Assembly: GCA_947372235.1 (NCBI GenBank)
Contig: CANBSW010000033.1
Coordinates: 1 to 34,422 of the forward strand
Direction: 5' to 3'
DNA: 34,422 nt
Source: Chitinophagaceae bacterium
Lineage (GTDB): Bacteria > Bacteroidota > Bacteroidia > Chitinophagales > Chitinophagaceae
The notes below the pieces were generated by a model. That model did no database searches and had not been told where the DNA came from. It was given only the letters and a program-made list of their open reading frames with translations. Positions within the stretch are counted from its first letter, which is position 1, and each line of letters begins with the position of its first letter. Positions 28,347 to 34,422 of the stretch are shown piece after piece. The translations under genes were made by a program, and so were the position numbers.

Positions 28347-31010
28347 ATGTCAGATCTTGGAATAAAATTTCTCGCCTTATTTTTTTTTATAACCATTTCT
28401 TTAAAACTGGAAGCTCAGGTTGCAGTTAGTGGAACTGTGATGGATAGCTTTGGGAAACCTTTGTCATCTGTTAGTGTTACATTGAAAAAAAATAACGGAA
28501 TTGTTTTGGCTTTTGGTATCAGTAATGCAAGTGGCGCTTATAAAATGCAATCTGCAAATGCTTCTGTAAAAGATACATTGTCCGTAGAAGCCAATTCAAT
28601 TGGTTTTGCCAAACAAAAAATACCACTAATTACTGCTACACAGGTTACCAATTTTACCATGCAGTCAACCAGCGTAAAATTGCCCGATGTAACCGTTTCC
28701 AATAACAACCTTTTGCGGAAAGAAGGAGATACTTTGAATTATAATGTAGCTGCTTTTAGTAACAAACAGGATAGAACAATTGGAGATGTGATCAAAAAAT
28801 TACCGGGTGTAGAAGTAGCAGAAAATGGACAGATTTCTTATGGCGGGAAACCGATTAACCGCTTTTATATTGATGGTGATGATTTACTGGATGGCAAATA
28901 CAATATTGCCACAAAGGGGATCCCTAATGATATGGTTTCTAAAGTTCAGGTATTGGAAAACCATCAGCCCATTAATGCATTAAAGGATCAGGTGAAGAGT
29001 GAATCTGCAGCTATGAATTTGGTTTTAAAAGACAAAGCCAGGATGAAGGTCCTGGGTACAGGTGATCTGGCAATAGGAACACCGGATGTGTATAATGGTA
29101 CTGCCAACGCCATGCTTTTTAAAAAGCAGGTAAAATTCATCAACTACATCAAAATGAATAATGCCGGGGTTGATAACGGTAATGACATCTATAATTTCTT
29201 TGGTGGCGATAATGCACAGCCGGTAAATATCCTGAATGCCGGAACCGGTAATCCTGATCTGTTAAAGAAAAGATACCTGTTCAATAATGTAGGGTTGATA
29301 AATGCAAATGACATGATCAATCTGAAAAATGAATACCAGTTACGCATCAATGCTTATTATTTGTGGGACAGACAATACCAGACCAATCAATACAGTTCTG
29401 TTTACTATTTACCGAATGATACCATTCGCTATGCAGAAAAACAAGATGCGAGAACCATTAAAAATACATTCAATACACAGTTTACTTTAACCGCTAATAA
29501 GAAAAATTATTATTTGAATAATGTAACTGTGATCGAGAATACACCAAGCCAGATCTTAACAGGATTGCAGGCAACCTCCAATAACAATATTGTTCAGCAT
29601 TTGAATGGAACTACTACTACGATTTCAAACAGGTTTACTATCGTTAAAAAATATACAGATGGGCATATCCTTCAAGCTAATTCATCATTCAGTAATATCA
29701 GCAACCCTGCAACACTGCAGGTAGAACCCGGATTATATGCTGCCCAGTTTAATAATAATATTGCTTATGCAGGATTAATACAGCAAGCGGCGGTGCCATC
29801 TTTTCAGACTGACAACAATGTAAGTTTTAGTAAGATCTGGCCAAGGTTCCAGATGCATTATAAGATCGGTGTGGATTACCAGAATCAACAGCTGAATACA
29901 TTGCTTGAATCAACACAATTGAGTGGGAGTAAAGGAAGCGTTGCAGATAGTTTCATTAACCGTCTTAACTGGACCAGGTTACGCTCTTATGTACAGGCAG
30001 AGTATACCTATAACAAAGAGCCGATCACCATTACAGGAACCATGCCTCTTACTTATCAGAACACAAAATATACGGGTAGGTTAGTTAGCAACCAGCTGAA
30101 TACTCCTTTATTCACACCTCGGGTTTATATAAGATATACAACAGGTAAGGAGGATTATTTTGCGGTGAGTTATAATTATGGTGATACCTATGGCGGAATT
30201 AGTCAGGTGTATGATGGCTATGTTATGCGCGGATACCGTGATTTTTTTAGTAATGGAACCTTATTGAATGAAACAAAATCACATTTATTCAATGGGGGTT
30301 ATTATTTTAAAAATACGCTGAAGATATTTTTCTTTGCGGTTGGAGGTTCCTATTTTACCAATACCGGTAATACTTTGAACGACCTTAGGTTAAGTTCGTT
30401 ATTGCAACAATCGAAGTTGATCCCCTATGAGAATGTTTCTACTGGGTCTAATTTATATACCTCTTTCAGCAAGTATGTGTTTCCATTACAAACAACGATT
30501 GGTGCAAGAGTATCCTGGCAGAGATCGGTAGGTAATCAGCTGCAGAATGGAGATCTATTACAAACACAGAGTGATTCTTATTCTTACAATGCAAATATCA
30601 ATACCAGATTCAGTTCGTTTTTTAATATGAGTTATACAGGAACCTTTACCACTTTTGGAAGTAAACCAATTGGCGGAAAATTAACCACAAGACCTGCTTC
30701 GCCCAAAGTAGAAAGATGGCAGCATGAAGTAGCTGCCAATTTTACACTGAGCAGTAATTTCTTTTTCAAATTAAGCGGTGATAATTACCGATACCTGATA
30801 CCGGGATCGCAGGATAACCAGTACACTTTTGCTGATGCCTACTTTACTTATAAGCTGAATAAACTGAAAACAGATATTGAATTGTCTATGACAAACCTGG
30901 CAGGGATTGACACCTATTCAACAGCCTCCTTATCTTCCAACAGCATTGTGGAAAGCAGTTACCGCATCAGGCCAAGGATGGTGATGGTGAAATTTTATTA
31001 TCGGTTTTGA
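28347..31010 (+). CDS. TonB-dependent-receptor-like outer membrane protein with carboxypeptidase-regulatory-like N-terminal domain
   Basis: Signal peptide; VSGTVMDSFGKPLSSVSVTLKK; plug-like DVIKKLPGVEVAENGQISYGGKPINRFYIDGDDLLDGKYN; long beta-barrel C-terminus; 5 bp after the GLPGLI gene. Confidence 0.88.
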   Translation: MSDLGIKFLALFFFITISLKLEAQVAVSGTVMDSFGKPLSSVSVTLKKNNGIVLAFGISNASGAYKMQSANASVKDTLSVEANSIGFAKQKIPLITATQVTNFTMQSTSVKLPDVTVSNNNLLRKEGDTLNYNVAAFSNKQDRTIGDVIKKLPGVEVAENGQISYGGKPINRFYIDGDDLLDGKYNIATKGIPNDMVSKVQVLENHQPINALKDQVKSESAAMNLVLKDKARMKVLGTGDLAIGTPDVYNGTANAMLFKKQVKFINYIKMNNAGVDNGNDIYNFFGGDNAQPVNILNAGTGNPDLLKKRYLFNNVGLINANDMINLKNEYQLRINAYYLWDRQYQTNQYSSVYYLPNDTIRYAEKQDARTIKNTFNTQFTLTANKKNYYLNNVTVIENTPSQILTGLQATSNNNIVQHLNGTTTTISNRFTIVKKYTDGHILQANSSFSNISNPATLQVEPGLYAAQFNNNIAYAGLIQQAAVPSFQTDNNVSFSKIWPRFQMHYKIGVDYQNQQLNTLLESTQLSGSKGSVADSFINRLNWTRLRSYVQAEYTYNKEPITITGTMPLTYQNTKYTGRLVSNQLNTPLFTPRVYIRYTTGKEDYFAVSYNYGDTYGGISQVYDGYVMRGYRDFFSNGTLLNETKSHLFNGGYYFKNTLKIFFFAVGGSYFTNTGNTLNDLRLSSLLQQSKLIPYENVSTGSNLYTSFSKYVFPLQTTIGARVSWQRSVGNQLQNGDLLQTQSDSYSYNANINTRFSSFFNMSYTGTFTTFGSKPIGGKLTTRPASPKVERWQHEVAANFTLSSNFFFKLSGDNYRYLIPGSQDNQYTFADAYFTYKLNKLKTDIELSMTNLAGIDTYSTASLSSNSIVESSYRIRPRMVMVKFYYRF

Positions 31011-31067
31011 TTTTTTTATGAAATAAAATAGCTCTTGTGTAACTTAGAACAGATATAAACCATTGTT

Positions 31068-31517
31068 ATGAACGATCTTTTTAAATCCGTTACAGCACTG
31101 ACTGTTAAAAGCCGCATAGAAGCACTTCAGCCCGATAGTAAAGCATTATGGGGAAAGATGAATGTTGCACAAATGTTATCACATCTTCAGGTTCCATTAC
31201 AGGGAGCATTGGGAGAGGTAAAACTTAAACGAACACTGATCGGTTATTTGTTTGGAGGCATTGCCAAAAAACAGATGGTAAATGAAAAACCATTTAAACA
31301 AAACCTGCCCACAGATCCTGCATTCATCAGAAAAGATGACCGTGATTTCTATCTCGAAAAAAGTAAATTACTGGACGGTATTGATAAGTTTGTAGCAGTT
31401 GGTCCAAAGGGATTAAGTAGGGAGCCACATCCTTTTTTTGGTAAGTTAAGTCCGGAAGAATGGTCGGTGCTCATGTGGAAACATATTGATCATCATTTAA
31501 GACAATTTGGAGTTTAA
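31068..31517 (+). CDS. DUF1569/DinB-like protein
   Basis: LWGKMNVAQMLSHLQVPLQGALGE ... HPFFGKLSPEEWSVLMWKHIDHHLRQFGV. Confidence 0.8.
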   Translation: MNDLFKSVTALTVKSRIEALQPDSKALWGKMNVAQMLSHLQVPLQGALGEVKLKRTLIGYLFGGIAKKQMVNEKPFKQNLPTDPAFIRKDDRDFYLEKSKLLDGIDKFVAVGPKGLSREPHPFFGKLSPEEWSVLMWKHIDHHLRQFGV

Positions 31518-31577
31518 TATATGAGCCACAGATTCGCAGATTATAAAAAAAATCTGCGAATCTGTGGCTTATATATT
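31516..31577. repeat. 27-bp inverted repeat of the CCACAGATTC family; probable bidirectional terminator
   Basis: AATATATGAGCCACAGATTCGCAGATT / AATCTGCGAATCTGTGGCTTATATATT, one G-U pair, 8-nt loop. Confidence 0.88.
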
Positions 31578-32433
31578 ATTTCAAATTCGCTTCAAAAAAA
31601 TCAAGTGTTCTTTTCCATGCGTGCAAAGCCGCATCGGCATTGTAACGTGCTTCAGAAGTGTCGTTATGAAATGCATGATTAACGCCGGGATACATAAACA
31701 ATTCGTATTTGATATTGGCTTTCTTCAATGCTTCTTCGTAAGCCGGAATACCCGCATCAATTCTTTCATCCAAACCTGCGTAATGCAATTGAACGGCAGC
31801 TTTTATTTTGGGAACATCCGCTGCATTGGGTTGTGCACCATAAAAAGCAACGGCTGCATTCAGGTTAGGCACATTCACGGCCAGTTGATTGGCAATACCA
31901 CCACCCCAGCAAAAGCCCACACAACCCACTTTTCGGTTGGTTTCTTTTCTAAGTCTTAATATTTCAACAGATTTTACAAAATTGGCTAGGTTCTTTTTTG
32001 GATCGAGTTTGGTAAACAAATTTCTTGCTTCATCTTCATTAGCCGGTGTTCCGCCGGATTCTGATAAGGCATCGGGTGCCATGGCCATATAACCTGCTTT
32101 GGCAACTCTGCGAGTAACGTCTTTAATATGATCGTTCAATCCACGGTTCTCATGTATCACCATTACGGCTCCCATATTCATGCGCTTTTTGGGTTTTGCG
32201 GTATACGCGAACATGGTAATATCATTTACTTCATAAGCGATGGTTTCTGTGTCCAGATCATCATCATCTTCGGCAATGGTGGCGGCTTTGGCTTTGTTGT
32301 TTTCGAGTAAGGGCACAAGCGTTAAAGCCATAGCCATACTGCCGGTGATCATGGCTAATTTTTTCAGAAACACTTCGCGGCTTAAGGGTTTGTGGGTGTA
32401 TTCGTCGTAGAGGTTGATGATTTTTTGATCCAT
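31576..32433 (-). CDS. Dienelactone hydrolase family protein
   Basis: VGCVGFCWGGGIANQLA (Cys nucleophile), HYAGLDERIDAGIP, YPGVNHAFHND; N-terminal hydrophobic segment. Confidence 0.93.
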   Translation of the reverse strand: MDQKIINLYDEYTHKPLSREVFLKKLAMITGSMAMALTLVPLLENNKAKAATIAEDDDDLDTETIAYEVNDITMFAYTAKPKKRMNMGAVMVIHENRGLNDHIKDVTRRVAKAGYMAMAPDALSESGGTPANEDEARNLFTKLDPKKNLANFVKSVEILRLRKETNRKVGCVGFCWGGGIANQLAVNVPNLNAAVAFYGAQPNAADVPKIKAAVQLHYAGLDERIDAGIPAYEEALKKANIKYELFMYPGVNHAFHNDTSEARYNADAALHAWKRTLDFFEANLK

Positions 32434-32460
32434 GGTAAGTGTTTTAGAAAATTAAATATA

Positions 32461-32516
32461 GCCAGAGATTCACAGATTAGTCTAGAAAAATCTGTGAAAA
32501 TCAGTGAATCTGTGGC
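32461..32516. repeat. Second, imperfect copy of the CCACAGATTC inverted repeat
   Basis: GCCAGAGATTCACAGATTA ... AATCTGTGAAAATCAGTGAATCTGTGGC. Confidence 0.8.
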
Positions 32517-32583
32517 AAAAATGATTCTGTATAATCAAGCTTTTTGTATGTATCGAAAGATGTTCATTTAATAATCAATAGTT

Positions 32584-33366
32584 CTATTGTTGTTGAGCCC
32601 CAAGTGCAGTCATTAATAAAAAATCTAAGGCTTTTGAATAATCCAACAATTCGTATTCAATCCCTAATTGCCTGATATTTGAATAATAGCTTTCCAGATT
32701 TTGATAATATTTTTTTTCAAGTTGGATGGCTGTTGCTTTATCTCCCAGTTTTTCAATCAAAAACCATTTTTCCAGCAATCTCGCAATCCTTCCATTACCA
32801 TCCTGAAACGGATGTATTTTCACAAAAACGAGATGGATATATGCGGCAAAATAAAAAACTTCAAAGGGATCAAGAGTGCTTTCTTGTAAAATAGAAATAT
32901 CGCTAAAAAGCTTGTCTAATTCAGCCTTTAGTTTTGCCGGTTCTGCTGCAACATATTCAATTCTGTCCTGCCTGTTAATTACAAACATGGGATTATTACG
33001 AATAAATCCTTGCTGACTCTTCGGCAAAAGATTAGCACTTAAAATCGCATGGGCTTTTTGTAAGTTCTCAAGTGTAAGTGTATATTTAAAAATAAATTCA
33101 TAAGCTGAATACAGATCGTCAGCCTTTTTTGTATAATCGGGCTGAAACTGAATGTTCATGAATTTGTGTTTGAAAAAACTGTCGAAATCAATATTCTCAC
33201 CTTCAATTTTTGAAGAGTAAACGGACGAAACAGAGTTGTAGAATTGAAAATAATCGACAGGTGTTTCTACTTTTTCAAGCCTGAGCAATACATCAAGAGG
33301 CGACTGATTAAGTGCTTCCTTAAATTTTGCTAATAGGGCTGTACTAAGTATTGTTAATTCCATCAT
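32584..33366 (-). CDS. Fic family protein
   Basis: HPFQDGNGRIARLLEKWFL active-site loop; SSKIEGENI matches the (S/T)xxxE(G/N) inhibitory motif. Confidence 0.95.
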   Translation of the reverse strand: MMELTILSTALLAKFKEALNQSPLDVLLRLEKVETPVDYFQFYNSVSSVYSSKIEGENIDFDSFFKHKFMNIQFQPDYTKKADDLYSAYEFIFKYTLTLENLQKAHAILSANLLPKSQQGFIRNNPMFVINRQDRIEYVAAEPAKLKAELDKLFSDISILQESTLDPFEVFYFAAYIHLVFVKIHPFQDGNGRIARLLEKWFLIEKLGDKATAIQLEKKYYQNLESYYSNIRQLGIEYELLDYSKALDFLLMTALGAQQQ

Positions 33367-33382
33367 TTAGAGGGTTACTTAA

Positions 33383-33390
33383 CAAAGATA
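33383..33390 (-). promoter_or_regulatory. Candidate -7 element (TATCTTTG on minus strand) for the Fic gene
   Basis: Exact TAnnTTTG 16 bp before the ATG at 33366; -33 box not convincing. Confidence 0.4.
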
Positions 33391-33611
33391 GTTTGTGGGT
33401 TGGAATTGTAATGTTTTATGTCAGGTGAAACACCTTTTCTTCAAGAGTTTCCAGACAAAGAGATCTTAGGATTCCATAAAAACTTCAATTTAAATAGCAA
33501 CAGGCTAAGCTACTCCTTTATTGAAATTAACCCTATGTGAGAAAAATCGAGTTCTCTATTGAGAGACATCGGCGTAGAATACTCTATCTTTTTGTTAGTA
33601 ATTTGTAATTT

Positions 33612-34115
33612 TCATTTATTACTATAAAAATCGAAATCAAAGTAGTGTCTTTTATCATGTTCCCAAACTTCCCCAATTATTTTTTTCGCACATAAATCAA
33701 CAGGAATAGCTTTTTTTCCATTTAATTCTGATAGAGAACCGAAATAGATTGAAAAAGTTGTTTTGTCAAATTGAATTGCCATCCAGTGTGCAATTGCATT
33801 ATATTTCTTTTCAGAAGTATAGGCTTTGTCATATGCATTATTCCCAAGATTATATCTGGAGTTTAAGGTTCCTTTTTTCTCAAATTTATTTCTAGCTTTT
33901 ACACTTATAATAATTTTAATTCCATCTTTAACACATTCAAGGTCTGCAAAAGGTTCATTTAAACTTTTGTCATTTAGGTTTCTTATTCTATCATAACCTC
34001 TATCAACGAGTGCTTTAATAGCAAATAATTCACCAAGTTCACCCAATGATTTTTTTCTCGCAGCTTCTTTTTTGTTTAGATCTTCCATTTTTGTTTCAAA
34101 ATATTGGTCTGCCAT
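33612..34115 (-). CDS. Hypothetical protein, possible PD-(D/E)xK nuclease-like fold
   Basis: SLGELGELFAIKALVDRGYDRIRNLN ... PFADLECVKDGIKIIISVKARNKFE resembles E...D...xVK. Start at MADQYFETK (34115) is a plausible alternative to supplied 34154. Confidence 0.5.
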   Translation of the reverse strand: MADQYFETKMEDLNKKEAARKKSLGELGELFAIKALVDRGYDRIRNLNDKSLNEPFADLECVKDGIKIIISVKARNKFEKKGTLNSRYNLGNNAYDKAYTSEKKYNAIAHWMAIQFDKTTFSIYFGSLSELNGKKAIPVDLCAKKIIGEVWEHDKRHYFDFDFYSNK

Positions 34116-34275
34116 ATACTTGCGGCTAACACTTAAAATTACACTATCTCCCAAACACTACAAACTACGTATAAATACCCCCGTTAAAAAACACGAAAAA
34201 TAGGTATAAACCGTATAGGACAGTCAATCCCAAAATCCTTATTTCGCTTATCACTATGTTTCAAACTTACTATAT

Positions 34276-34422
34276 ATGCGATTGATAGAACGTTTACAGG
34301 ATTACCTCATTCAAAGCAATATTTCAGCTTATGCATTCGAGCATACTTGTGGATTATCTAATGGTTATTTAGGCAAACAGATCAAAGGGAAGGGTGCAGT
34401 TGGTTCTGATATTCTTGAAAGG
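34276..34422 (+). CDS. HTH (XRE-like) regulator, truncated by the window end
   Basis: MRLIERLQDYLIQSNISAYAFEHTCGLSNGYLGKQIKGKGAVGSDILER, 49 codons open to the edge; helix-turn-helix-like. Confidence 0.65.
   Translation, partial: MRLIERLQDYLIQSNISAYAFEHTCGLSNGYLGKQIKGKGAVGSDILER

Noticed and set aside
28347-31010. SusC-type nutrient uptake locus
   Set aside because: No SusD partner; the neighbour is a GLPGLI protein, which is the usual pairing for this receptor-like class.
32584-33366. Classic Fic toxin-antitoxin pair
   Set aside because: The inhibitory motif is within the same protein and no adjacent small antitoxin gene is clear.

Overview
AT-rich Bacteroidota chromosomal window (Chitinophagaceae-like gene content and TAnnTTTG-type promoter candidates; lineage is inference). 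It is mostly housekeeping: a triple RlpA-like double-psi beta-barrel protein, an OmpA/TSP3 protein, OMP barrels, murB, priA, plsC-like, nhaA, a one-strand nitrogen-assimilation block (gltB-gltD, amt, porin, amt), ispE, a DUF151/bifunctional nuclease, an ABC-F ATPase, an FKBP, a GLPGLI + TonB-dependent-receptor-like pair, a dienelactone hydrolase, and at the right edge a Fic protein, a possible PD-(D/E)xK-like protein and a truncated HTH protein. The most unusual signals are not genes. (1) Between 18.2 and 26.8 kb there are several short-period (mostly 7-bp) degenerate microrepeats, three of them read in frame inside core genes (gltB tail, ispE loop, ABC-F linker) and others forming large perfect hairpins between genes. 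(2) The leader of the porin between the two amt genes has two hairpins with the same hexaloop and different, still paired stems, one nested in an outer 9-bp stem: a candidate cis-regulatory RNA. (3) A separate CCACAGATTC-type inverted repeat flanks the dienelactone hydrolase gene and contains both convergent stop codons. No rRNA, tRNA, CRISPR array, transposase or prophage was recognised.
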